From Oscillospiraceae bacterium (lineage in GTDB: Bacteria > Bacillota > Clostridia > Oscillospirales > Acutalibacteraceae), in contig JAQXHW010000169.1 in the NCBI GenBank assembly GCA_029007475.1, positions 1 through 14,850 of the forward strand: 14,850 bases of DNA. The letters run 5' to 3'. Below the pieces are notes generated by a model, which had not been told where the DNA came from, ran no database searches, and saw nothing but the letters and a program-made list of their open reading frames with translations. Positions 7,633 through 14,431 of this stretch are shown here, in pieces. The position numbers and the translations under genes were made by a program. Each line of letters begins with the position of its first letter. The stretch's first letter is position 1.

Positions 7633-9111
7633 TCAGAGAATTATGCAAATAAGTCCGTTGCAACCGTCGTTAATAATTTTCTCCATTGTTTCGCATAGCT
7701 TTTTGCGCGCATCTGAGGGCATTCGGTAGAGCTTGTTATGGAGGCCTTCATTCACAAGGTCGCTGACAGATTTTCCGAATATATCGGAATCCCAGATTTT
7801 TACAGGGTCCTCCTCAAATTCCTTGAGAAGATATTTTACTAAATCTTCCGACTGCTGCTCACTCCCTACGATAGGAGTAACCTGAGCGTAGGTATCAATC
7901 TTCATCATGTGTACAGAGGGCGCCGAGGCTTTCAGCTTCACTCCGTATTTGCCGCTTTGCTTAATTATCTGCGGTTCCTCAAGCTTAAGCTCCTCCATGG
8001 TAGGCATGACGATTCCATAGCCCTCATTCATGACGTTTTCGTAGGCCTCGGCAATTCTCTCGTACTTGCTTTGCTTTTCACGCAGGGCGGCAAAGCTCAT
8101 TAGCAAAGATTTTTCATCGGGAATATCAAGACCTGTTTCCTCGCTTAAGACCTTAAAGAACAACTCATGGGACATAAATACGCTTATGGTTGCCGTTCCT
8201 GTACCTAAATCTATTGAGGAGAGCCTTGCCGCGCTTATGTGTTCGTTTTGGCATATTTCCTCGGCAATCTGCTGTACCTCACGCAGTTTGTTTATCTTTC
8301 CTCCCGAGGCGGAAATATCGGATAAAATCGAGGATTTAAGCCAATGGTCTTTAGACAGCGAAACTATCCATGAGGGAAGATCAATCCTGATTTCACGAAT
8401 AGGAAACTCAAGGAGGATTTGCGCCAATATTCGCTTGATTTCGGTTTCGTCTAACTCCAGGCAGGATATGGGAATTACAGGCACCATGTACTTTGCCGCA
8501 AGCTCCTGAGAAAGACTTTGGGCGCTTTGTGAGGTTGGCTCAAGGGTATTTAGCAGGATTATAAAAGGCTTTGAGATATCCTTTAACTCTTTTATTACCC
8601 TTTCCTCCGCATCAATATATGCTTCGCGGGGGATATCCCCTATTGAACCGTCGGTTGTAATTACCAGACCGATAGTGCTGTGGTCGGTGATAACCTTTTG
8701 AGTACCGAATTCTGCCGCTTTATCAAAGGGTATCTCCTCAGAAAACCAGGGAGTTTTCACCATTCTCGGGGTATCCTCTTCCATATAGCCCAAGGCTTCG
8801 GGCACTATGTAGCCTACGCAGTCAATCATTCTCACAGAGAGCTTTACATTGCCGCCTAAGTCGATATCAACAGCGTCCTCGGGAATAAACTTAGGCTCTG
8901 TTGTCATAATCGTTCTGCCTGCCGCTGACTGCGGCAGCTCATCCTGGGCGCGCTCCCGCCTATATTCGTCGCTTATATTCGGAATTACCAAGGTATCCAT
9001 GAATCTCTTGGTGAATGTTGATTTACCGGTTCTCACAGGGCCTACTACTCCGATATATATATCGCCGCCGGTCCTTGTGGCTATATCTTGATAGATGTTT
9101 CTCTGTTCCAT
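7633..9111 (-). CDS. spoIVA: Stage IV sporulation protein A, coat morphogenetic ATPase
   Basis: SpoIVA coats the forespore surface, hydrolysing ATP to polymerise into the basement layer of the spore coat; SpoVM anchors it to the membrane. The 492 residues match the family length (B. subtilis SpoIVA is also 492). Seen here: the N-terminal RNIYQDIATRTGGDIYIG, Walker A GPVRTGKST (24-32, K30), the TIMTTEPKF segment with T70 and T71, Walker B MIDCVGY (95-101, D97), and a hydrophobic C-terminus ending GCNGLICIIL. These key residues stand at the same numbers as in B. subtilis. The ATG has GGAGG 7 bases upstream. It follows the sipL-like gene by 64 bases with no terminator between, and has its own sigma-E-like promoter, so it may be read both ways. 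Confidence 0.98.
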   Translation of the reverse strand: MEQRNIYQDIATRTGGDIYIGVVGPVRTGKSTFTKRFMDTLVIPNISDEYRRERAQDELPQSAAGRTIMTTEPKFIPEDAVDIDLGGNVKLSVRMIDCVGYIVPEALGYMEEDTPRMVKTPWFSEEIPFDKAAEFGTQKVITDHSTIGLVITTDGSIGDIPREAYIDAEERVIKELKDISKPFIILLNTLEPTSQSAQSLSQELAAKYMVPVIPISCLELDETEIKRILAQILLEFPIREIRIDLPSWIVSLSKDHWLKSSILSDISASGGKINKLREVQQIAEEICQNEHISAARLSSIDLGTGTATISVFMSHELFFKVLSEETGLDIPDEKSLLMSFAALREKQSKYERIAEAYENVMNEGYGIVMPTMEELKLEEPQIIKQSGKYGVKLKASAPSVHMMKIDTYAQVTPIVGSEQQSEDLVKYLLKEFEEDPVKIWDSDIFGKSVSDLVNEGLHNKLYRMPSDARKKLCETMEKIINDGCNGLICIIL

Positions 9112-9144
9112 TCTTTTGCCTCCGCCGTATACTTATTATATTAG

Positions 9145-9173
9145 AATTTATGCTCAAATAATTTACTCTATGA
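9145..9173 (-). promoter_or_regulatory. Sigma-E-like promoter of spoIVA
   Basis: Minus strand: -35 TCATAGA (9167-9173), a 14-base spacer, and -10 CATAAATT (9145-9152). Compared with the B. subtilis sigma-E pattern (kmATATT, 14-15 bases, CATACAAT), it matches 5/7 and 6/8. spoIVA is known to be sigma-E dependent. The call rests on pattern matching only. Confidence 0.5.
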
Positions 9174-9175
9174 CA

Positions 9176-10705
9176 TTACGATGTGAAAATCATGAGCATT
9201 TTATCCTCGGGAAGTTCCTCACAGGTAAGAGAGTTTTCCTCTCGTAAAGTATCAATGCAGGTATTATAGCGCTTTGAGATATCCCATATCTTCTCTCCTG
9301 CTCCTGCATAATAAAGAATTAAGGGAGTTTTGTCTTTTTCTTTCTTGTTTTCGCTGAGTTTATTAACACACTTTATTTCTCTTATAGAAACATCATTCCA
9401 CAGGAGTGCTTTATAACATAGCTCAAATCGAAGTTCAATGTCGGCATTTTCCCCTAATCTATAACTGAGGCTGTTCACGTTACAGCATAGAGCGTCTATA
9501 TGTGAAAATGCTTTAGGAAACTCATGGGAATGAGAAACATTTACCTGTCTGTCAATTAAAATCAGCTCTTCATCCATGGTCAGCGCAAGGATTGATACGT
9601 CAATTTTTCCGCTTATATCCAAGGTGTTTTCATTAAAAACACCGCTGATGCTCGGTGTTTCAATCAGAATATCAATTATCTTCTGTATTTGCTTTTCACC
9701 CAATGACAGACTCTGCTTTTCAATTACGCTTAAGTTTATGGGGGTTACATCCTTTTGAAGCTTCAGGGTGCTGTATTCGTTTTCCGTATCATAGTCCACG
9801 GAATATGCGTCACTGATATACTCTGCTTCTCTGTTTGCAAAGCCAAACACATCGGCAAGAACGGTTGCTTCAAGGTGGATTAAGGGCTCCTCAGACATCA
9901 CCTCGGACTTTAGACTAACCTCGTATGTACTGATACTCAGATTAACATGAGTCAGGTCGCAATTCTCGGCGGCTGTCCTGACAGTCTCCTTGAAAGGATA
10001 TACACATATATACTGGTCAACCTCTCCCGTAGAGGCGTCGCTTATATAGAGCATCCTGAGGGTTAACTCTCCCGAAAGGGTTACTTTGTCGCCGTTGTGG
10101 CTGTGGTCATTTAGATTTGCGGATAAATCGGTACGCACTATTGTTTCAATAGGCTTTCTGGCTTTGAAGCTTACAACGTCTGAGATGTTGATTCTGTCCT
10201 GGGAAAACAGTTTAAGTTCACTTAGCTCAACGGTTTCTTCTTTAGCCTGGAGGTCGCAGGGATTTTCCAAAGAATACAGGCTTTCAAGCTCTCTCGATAC
10301 TATCTTCACGGAAAGAGAAAACGCACCGTGAACCGATAGCCTGCGGGGAGTCAGGGCCCGGCAGTTAATGTATTCGGGCTTCGGGGTTATATCAATAATA
10401 TGCTCCCCTACCTCTCCTGCTACCGGAATAGACGTTGCGAAGGGGTGATTCTGTTCGTAGCATCTCAGGGCTTTCTTGTCCTTATCGGTGTATAGAATTC
10501 TGATAATCGCAGCACCCTCTACTCTCAGCTCTCCTGCGGAAAGACTATGGGTGAAAATCTTAACTGACATGGAGCATTTAAGAATACTCTCAATATCCGC
10601 ACAGTAATCGGGCAAGGTAAAATCTAAGTCTACTGGCTGCTGAGTGCTTGTACTCAAAATTTCATTTCGGGTAAACAGAGGTTCTTCTCTTAAGGTGTAG
10701 TCCAT
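9176..10705 (-). CDS. sipL: SipL-like spore morphogenetic protein (DUF3794/SPOCS repeats + LysM)
   Basis: In C. difficile, SipL binds SpoIVA through its LysM domain and is required for the coat to encase the forespore. The 509 residues show the same plan: an N-terminal DUF3794/SPOCS unit at about 20-135 (DFTLPDYCADIESILK at 28-43), a second at about 168-290 (DVVSFKARKPIETIVRTDL, ELTLRMLYI), a third at about 330-445, and a C-terminal LysM-like domain at about 463-508 (YAGAGEKIWDISKRYN). The ATG at 10705 has GGAGAG upstream. The gene sits directly before spoIVA, which supports the partnership; in C. difficile the two are unlinked, to my knowledge. It is preceded by a sigma-E-like promoter just past an RNA terminator. 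The family is clear, and orthology to SipL rather than another SPOCS-LysM protein is supported by context. Confidence 0.85.
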   Translation of the reverse strand: MDYTLREEPLFTRNEILSTSTQQPVDLDFTLPDYCADIESILKCSMSVKIFTHSLSAGELRVEGAAIIRILYTDKDKKALRCYEQNHPFATSIPVAGEVGEHIIDITPKPEYINCRALTPRRLSVHGAFSLSVKIVSRELESLYSLENPCDLQAKEETVELSELKLFSQDRINISDVVSFKARKPIETIVRTDLSANLNDHSHNGDKVTLSGELTLRMLYISDASTGEVDQYICVYPFKETVRTAAENCDLTHVNLSISTYEVSLKSEVMSEEPLIHLEATVLADVFGFANREAEYISDAYSVDYDTENEYSTLKLQKDVTPINLSVIEKQSLSLGEKQIQKIIDILIETPSISGVFNENTLDISGKIDVSILALTMDEELILIDRQVNVSHSHEFPKAFSHIDALCCNVNSLSYRLGENADIELRFELCYKALLWNDVSIREIKCVNKLSENKKEKDKTPLILYYAGAGEKIWDISKRYNTCIDTLREENSLTCEELPEDKMLMIFTS

Positions 10706-10734
10706 TATTTATCTCTCCTTTTTTGTTCTAAGAC

Positions 10735-10763
10735 ATTTTATTAGAGAGATTCCGAAATTATGA
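10735..10763 (-). promoter_or_regulatory. Sigma-E-like promoter of sipL
   Basis: Minus strand: -35 TCATAAT (10757-10763, 6/7 of kmATATT), a 14-base spacer, and -10 AATAAAAT (10735-10742, 6/8 of CATACAAT). It has the same spacing and TCATA core as the spoIVA promoter, and lies 12 bases downstream of the preceding RNA terminator. Confidence 0.45.
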
Positions 10764-10778
10764 ATACAGCATAGAAAA

Positions 10779-10805
10779 AACCGCCTACTTTATAAGTAAG
10801 CGGTT
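10779..10805 (-). terminator. Intrinsic terminator of the intergenic RNA
   Basis: A 12-bp stem AACCGCTTACTT/AAGTAGGCGGTT (one G-U pair) with a 3-nt loop runs into TTTTTT on the minus strand. There is no U-tract on the plus strand, which sets the direction of the RNA. Confidence 0.9.
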
Positions 10806-10955
10806 TCTGGAACTGCGTGTCATGAGGCATTCCGATTGCCTTCACCGCTCAGAGCGTTCCGCATGTAACAGTTAGGTGTACCGTAGCTTGAGTTTTCTAA
10901 AGTAAACCGTGCTTCCTACCGGAGACATGCTGATTTCTGCCACGATATAACTTTA
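10779..10955 (-). ncRNA. Candidate structured small RNA between spoVM and sipL
   Basis: About 175 nt with no ORF and no ribosome site lie between the spoVM terminator and a strong terminator at 10779-10805. Visible pairing on the minus strand: a 6-bp stem GCATGT/ACATGC (10925-10930 with 10861-10866) enclosing a hairpin CTTTAG-AAAA-CTCAAG with one mismatch; a 5-bp stem GGAAC/GTTCC (10856-10860 with 10809-10813) enclosing the hairpins CGCTC-T-GAGCG (10846-10856) and AGGCA-7nt-TGCCT (10825-10841). A TATACT -10-like hexamer lies near 10957-10962 but has only a poor -35, so the 5' end is approximate. The length and layout would suit a 6S-type RNA or an orphan sRNA. I cannot match it to a known family, and no riboswitch core was recognised. 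Confidence 0.5.
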
Positions 10956-10970
10956 GTATATCTAAACGTA

Positions 10971-11000
10971 TAAAAGCCCGAAGATTTCTTCGAGCTTTTA
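10971..11000 (-). terminator. Intrinsic terminator after spoVM
   Basis: A hairpin TAAAAGC-T-CGAAG / CTTCG-G-GCTTTTA (13 bp on the minus strand, the centre pair being U-G) with a 4-nt loop starts 6 bases after the spoVM stop. The U-rich tail (GCTTTTATACGTTT) lies partly in the stem. On the plus strand the centre pair is a C/A mismatch, so minus is favoured. Confidence 0.7.
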
Positions 11001-11006
11001 CAAATG

Positions 11007-11099
11007 CTACTGTTCGAGTAAGGGTTGTTTTTTGATTCTATAAATCTTTCTAAGTATGAATGAAATAAACCTCGGATTCTCAATAAGTACAACTTTCAA
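11007..11099 (-). CDS. spoVM: Stage V sporulation protein M (SpoVM), TTG start
   Basis: SpoVM is a tiny amphipathic helix that binds the convex forespore membrane and anchors SpoIVA there. This 30-codon ORF begins with TTG, reading MKVVLIENPRF then ISFILRKIYRIKK. Against B. subtilis SpoVM (26 residues, MKFYTIKLPKF...) it keeps M1, K2, I6, the critical P9, a basic residue at 10, F11, I15 and R17, with the same alternation of hydrophobic and basic residues. A strong ribosome site AGGAGG (11108-11113) is 8 bases upstream. The TTG overlaps the stop of the upstream 47-codon gene (TTGA), and a terminator follows 6 bases after the stop. The position next to sipL and spoIVA supports the call strongly. 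The C-terminus (QPLLEQ) extends beyond the usual family length. Confidence 0.9.
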   Translation of the reverse strand: MKVVLIENPRFISFILRKIYRIKKQPLLEQ

Positions 11100-11239
11100 C
11101 AGGTTCTCCTCCTAAATATACAGCATAATACAATTATGGTGATTGCCGCTACCACCACGACAAATTCGTATGGCAGGCAACTCGCTACGAGCAATCCTGC
11201 CGCAAAGGCAAGTGCGGCAGAGCATCCTTTGCGTCTCAT
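11096..11239 (-). CDS. Small membrane peptide (47 aa), coupled to spoVM
   Basis: This unrecognised 47-codon ORF starts MRRKGCSAALAFAAGLLVA, then SCLPYEF, a VVVVAAITIIVLCCIF hydrophobic run, and a basic, Cys-ending tail RRRTC. Two hydrophobic segments (about 7-21 and 27-42) with an LPYE turn suggest a membrane hairpin with both basic ends inside. The ATG at 11239 has GAGG about 8 bases upstream; an in-frame ATG at 11245 is too close to that site. Its last codons form the SD of spoVM, and its TGA overlaps the TTG start of spoVM, so the two genes are translationally coupled. It resembles short Cys-containing 'LPP/LPY' membrane peptides I recall from other clostridia, but I cannot name a family. 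A role in the forespore envelope is inferred from context only. Confidence 0.7.
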   Translation of the reverse strand: MRRKGCSAALAFAAGLLVASCLPYEFVVVVAAITIIVLCCIFRRRTC

Positions 11240-11257
11240 CAGCATCACCTCTGGTTT

Positions 11258-11265
11258 ATACTATG
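11258..11265 (-). promoter_or_regulatory. Possible sporulation sigma -10 for the peptide-spoVM pair
   Basis: Minus strand CATAGTAT matches 6/8 of the sigma-E -10 (CATACAAT). With the next A, it also fits the sigma-K form CATAnnnTA. The best -35 candidate, TCACACA, is 13 bases upstream and weak. The start point would fall almost on the ribosome site, so this is tentative. Confidence 0.25.
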
Positions 11266-11286
11266 CCGGCGCTTAAAATGTGTGAA

Positions 11287-11320
11287 AGAAAACCGTCGGC
11301 AATTAAGACGACGGTTTTCT
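11287..11320 (-). terminator. Intrinsic terminator after the dockerin gene
   Basis: A perfect 12-bp stem AGAAAACCGTCG/CGACGGTTTTCT with a 10-nt loop starts 27 bases after the dockerin-gene stop. The U-rich part (GGTTTTCTTTC) is partly in the stem. It separates the dockerin gene from the spoVM pair. Confidence 0.8.
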
Positions 11321-11347
11321 CTTAGATATTATGCTGTGTATTTGCTG

Positions 11348-14215
11348 TCAGATATTAATGAGTTCGCCTATGGGTGTGCTGACAGTCATTCTTGCAATAA
11401 ATTTTTGAATTATCGTTGCATCCTTAATGTTGATTTCTTTGTTTTGGTCAGCATCAGCAGCGAGTATTGCAACAGCGTCCTTAATACTTTCGGCGCCTGC
11501 AACTGATTTTTGAATAAGGGTTGCATCCTTAATGTTAACCTCACCGTTCATATCTGCATCGCCTAAGTAGTAGGATTTACCGTCAGGCTTTGTGTCAGGT
11601 TCTGTCTCAGCGGGTGTTGAAGGCTGTGTTTCAGGATCTGTGGGAGTGTCTACGACAGGTACAGCTTCACCAATTGTTATTGTTTTTGACGCTGTAACCT
11701 TTGTGTTAGCTGCGTCGGTTACGGTTACCTCGAAAGTATGCATACCCTTTGAATTGGGAGTAAATACTATCTCACTTCCGGTTGCGTTAACACTCTTGCC
11801 GTTAATTTTATACTCATAGGTATAGGGTGCCTTACCGCCATAGGCTTCGGCTGTGATTGTAATTTTACTGCCTACTCCCTGTGCTCCTGCCTTATCTGTG
11901 CCGAAATTAACCTCTAAGGGTGCTTCGGTAATAACCGTGTCCTTCAAGAGATTGCCTACTCTTGCAAGAGGAACTGTAATATGGTCGGCATCCTCTTTTT
12001 CATGAGAGCTTGAGGGATCGAAGCTATACTCTACATCAGCGTTATCAAGACAAGCAGGGTCATGGGGTAAGGTATTCATAGCAGAAGTACCGAAGGTACT
12101 TACAAGCATAGCACCGATTCCGTTTTCCTCTACATACGCCTTATCAATACCCAAGTGCTTCATAGGAATTGCGACTTCATAGATAAAGCCTGCGTCCTTC
12201 TTGTAGCCTAAATCGAAGAAATCTACCCAATCGGAGTTTGCGCTGTAAGTATCACCGATGCTGCGGCTGCCGCCGAAGCCGTTGATACCTATAAGCTTCT
12301 CGGATAAGGTGCCGTAGTCCCAAGCGATTTTGAATCCGTTATTGTTGGGAGTACCGGGGTTGTTATTAGGTCTTCCGATACTAATTGACTCGGAGTAATT
12401 AAAGAAGCCTTCGTCATCAAGAGGAATAATTGCGGCTCCGCCGTTTGTGTTAGCTGAATCGAAAGCAATAAAGGTATCAATATTGGTATCAAATGATAAA
12501 CCGCTTCCCCAAACACTTGCAGATTCAATCCAGGTGTTTGTCTTTATATTGAGCTCCCTTGCCTTACCGTCGGCATGCTTCTCAGGGTCAACGCTCAAAA
12601 GCAGATACATGGGAAGTCCGGGATTCCAAATAGAACCGTTAGGCTTCTGGGCAGAGAAAATATCCTTGCCGCCTAAAATTGCGCTTGTATTTGCCATTTC
12701 CCACATGAAATAAAGATTTTCATCATCCCATGCGGCATAGAGTGCGTAATCGTCTACCGCTCTCTCGTGGATTGAGGAAGGCATATATACTCTTGGGTCA
12801 TCATTAGCTACACCCTGAGCAATAAGCATTGAAGAATCCCATTCGGAGGGATTTCCGTCCACAGTTATGTTGGTCTTATATGAGCCCAACTGAAGATTGG
12901 GGTTAGTGCCGTAGTTTCCGCCCAGGGCGTCGGTTGTGTGACCGTCTGATGCGGATTCAATCTTTGTCTGGGAAGGTGTAAAGGTTTTGTTGTATGTGAG
13001 GACAGTAATTGTTTCGATGCCCTTATCGTTTTTAGCCTTTAGAGTGAGAGTAATCTCGGAATTACCGATTTTGCCCTCGCCTACTGTTATTGTTGTACGC
13101 TCTGTGTAGGGAATCTCGGAGCCGTTGTCAACAGAGTAAGTACCGCTTACGGCGTTTTTAAGGTCGATATCTACGTTAATAGTTTCACTGCCAAACTTTG
13201 TGCGGCTTGCTGTGTATGCAAAGCCGTAGGGCTTAGAGTCGGGCTTTCCGTAGTCAATCCACTGTAATTCAGCGGTTAAGAGCTTGCACTCTCCGACCTT
13301 AAGGGAAAGTCCTGTCTGTTTGGGATATTTTCCGTAAGCAGGGTCGTCCTTCTCAAGTCCGTTTGTGAAGATAATGCTTTCGCTTTTATATGTTTCATCA
13401 AAGGTTAAATAGTAATAGCCTGTTTTCTCGTCGCGAAGCATAAGCTGTCCGGGCCATTCTGCATTCTCAACTGTGCCGTAGGCGTAGCAGTATACAGTAT
13501 CCCAGTTAAACTTGGAGTTGTCAAAATATACTATTGAGGCTCCGATAGGAGAATCGACTAAGGTATAGGTATATGTTTGCGATACCGTGTCGCTTCCGTC
13601 GGTTGCTGTAAGAATCAGAGTAAATACGTCCCCTGCTTTTGCATCCTTACCGATTACGATTTTGTCGCCGTCAGAGAAAGCAACAGGAGCTGAGCCGTTT
13701 AATGTATATGTTGCACTTGTAGCCTCAGATACATTGAGAGTGACGGTTAATTCACCCAAAAAATCACAGGAGGGTACATTTGCGGAAACGCTCAAACCAA
13801 CACCGGCAAAATCTGACCAGGATGCGTTCCAACACTCGTTTCCGTAGGAGTTATTTCCGGCAGAAGTACCGACAACGCAAATCTTGCCGTCACCGGGCCA
13901 GTTCAGATTTACTGTTTGATGAGGATTTGAAACATTATCGGAACCGCCGTCGTTGATATTGAATTTGCCAATTCCGACGGAATCCGTAAAGGAGTAAACA
14001 TCTCCCGATACGAGAGTCATTTTTTTACCGGGCCAGCTTGGTGCGCCTGAGCCTTCCCACCAATGGATATAGACAGGGTCGTTCCAATCAGCGGGCTTTT
14101 TGAAATAGATTGTCTCACCTTTTGCCGCATATACCGTAAGCATAACAGCACAGGCAGACAGCAGAATCAAAAGCGATAAAAAGATACTCAAGATTCTTTT
14201 GCTTGTTTTTCTCAT
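11348..14215 (-). CDS. Secreted dockerin protein with two CBM26-like starch-binding modules, non-catalytic
   Basis: This extracellular 955-residue protein probably docks on an amylosome scaffold and binds starch. Order: signal peptide 1-30 (cut near VYAA); a first CBM26-like module 35-105 (YFKKPADWNDPVYIHWW, then WPGKKM at 61-66); an Ig-like unit about 138-222; a second CBM26-like module 227-320 (VYFDNSKFNWDTVYCYAY, WPGQLM at 254-259, TGYYYLTF, SIIFTNG); an Ig-like unit about 335-415; a CBM9/DOMON-like module about 445-755 (ITVDGNPSEWD, YALYAAWDDENLYFMWE); an Ig/PKD-like unit about 765-850; a Thr/Pro/Glu linker about 855-880; and a type I dockerin 882-942 with two Ca loops (D886, D888, N890, D897; D921, D923, N925, D932). 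No glycoside hydrolase domain is visible. The ATG has GGGAGAG upstream. The starch role is inferred from the modules; the 445-755 module is the least certain. Confidence 0.9.
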   Translation of the reverse strand: MRKTSKRILSIFLSLLILLSACAVMLTVYAAKGETIYFKKPADWNDPVYIHWWEGSGAPSWPGKKMTLVSGDVYSFTDSVGIGKFNINDGGSDNVSNPHQTVNLNWPGDGKICVVGTSAGNNSYGNECWNASWSDFAGVGLSVSANVPSCDFLGELTVTLNVSEATSATYTLNGSAPVAFSDGDKIVIGKDAKAGDVFTLILTATDGSDTVSQTYTYTLVDSPIGASIVYFDNSKFNWDTVYCYAYGTVENAEWPGQLMLRDEKTGYYYLTFDETYKSESIIFTNGLEKDDPAYGKYPKQTGLSLKVGECKLLTAELQWIDYGKPDSKPYGFAYTASRTKFGSETINVDIDLKNAVSGTYSVDNGSEIPYTERTTITVGEGKIGNSEITLTLKAKNDKGIETITVLTYNKTFTPSQTKIESASDGHTTDALGGNYGTNPNLQLGSYKTNITVDGNPSEWDSSMLIAQGVANDDPRVYMPSSIHERAVDDYALYAAWDDENLYFMWEMANTSAILGGKDIFSAQKPNGSIWNPGLPMYLLLSVDPEKHADGKARELNIKTNTWIESASVWGSGLSFDTNIDTFIAFDSANTNGGAAIIPLDDEGFFNYSESISIGRPNNNPGTPNNNGFKIAWDYGTLSEKLIGINGFGGSRSIGDTYSANSDWVDFFDLGYKKDAGFIYEVAIPMKHLGIDKAYVEENGIGAMLVSTFGTSAMNTLPHDPACLDNADVEYSFDPSSSHEKEDADHITVPLARVGNLLKDTVITEAPLEVNFGTDKAGAQGVGSKITITAEAYGGKAPYTYEYKINGKSVNATGSEIVFTPNSKGMHTFEVTVTDAANTKVTASKTITIGEAVPVVDTPTDPETQPSTPAETEPDTKPDGKSYYLGDADMNGEVNIKDATLIQKSVAGAESIKDAVAILAADADQNKEINIKDATIIQKFIARMTVSTPIGELINI

Positions 14216-14246
14216 TAATATCTCTCCCTTTTTTTAGTCTTAGCCG

Positions 14247-14252
14247 ATTATA
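14247..14252 (-). promoter_or_regulatory. Possible sigma-A -10 for the dockerin gene
   Basis: A perfect minus-strand TATAAT lies 32 bases before the ATG. The hexamer 17 bases upstream (TTTTGT) is a poor -35, while TTGTGG fits at 15 bases. An alternative TAAAAT lies at 14262-14267. An activator may be needed. Confidence 0.35.
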
Positions 14253-14379
14253 GCTAGTATTATTTTACCACAAAAGATACAATCGGAAAAGAGATTATTA
14301 ATATCAAAGGGGAAAATCGTAACTTTGAACAGAGATATTATTCCAATTTTGTATAATTAGCATAACGAAAATTTATCTG

Positions 14380-14408
14380 TTGTATTATGAGGCTGCAACT
14401 GATATAAT
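14380..14408 (+). promoter_or_regulatory. Sigma-A promoter for the RluA-family gene
   Basis: Plus strand: -35 TTGTAT (14380-14385, 3/6), a 17-base spacer, and a perfect -10 TATAAT (14403-14408). The leader would be about 17 nt, just enough for the GAGG ribosome site. Confidence 0.6.
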
Positions 14409-14431
14409 AATGTGAGAAAAGAGGTGTCCGT

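Noticed and set aside
8066..8509. A 147-codon open frame on the plus strand
   Set aside because: It lies fully antisense to spoIVA, has no ribosome site or recognisable motif, and spoIVA is unambiguous; the same applies to the other antisense frames across the window.
10902..10930. SRP-RNA-like stretch TCCGGTAGGAAGCA on the minus strand
   Set aside because: It resembles the SRP domain IV core (TCCGGAAGGAAGCAG), but the flanks cannot pair to extend the helix and the bases opposite AGCA do not match the symmetric loop.
10898..10930. Similarity of CTCCGGTAGGAAGC to the second half of the c-di-GMP-I riboswitch
   Set aside because: The required first half (GCACAGGGCAAACC-type core) and the GGGGTTACC end are absent, so the match is a short chance one.
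14300..14335. Imperfect inverted repeat ATTAATATC ... GATATTATT between the dockerin and RluA genes
   Set aside because: The arms are short, AT-rich and imperfect, and sit in AT-rich DNA where such pairs occur by chance; no operator claim is justified.
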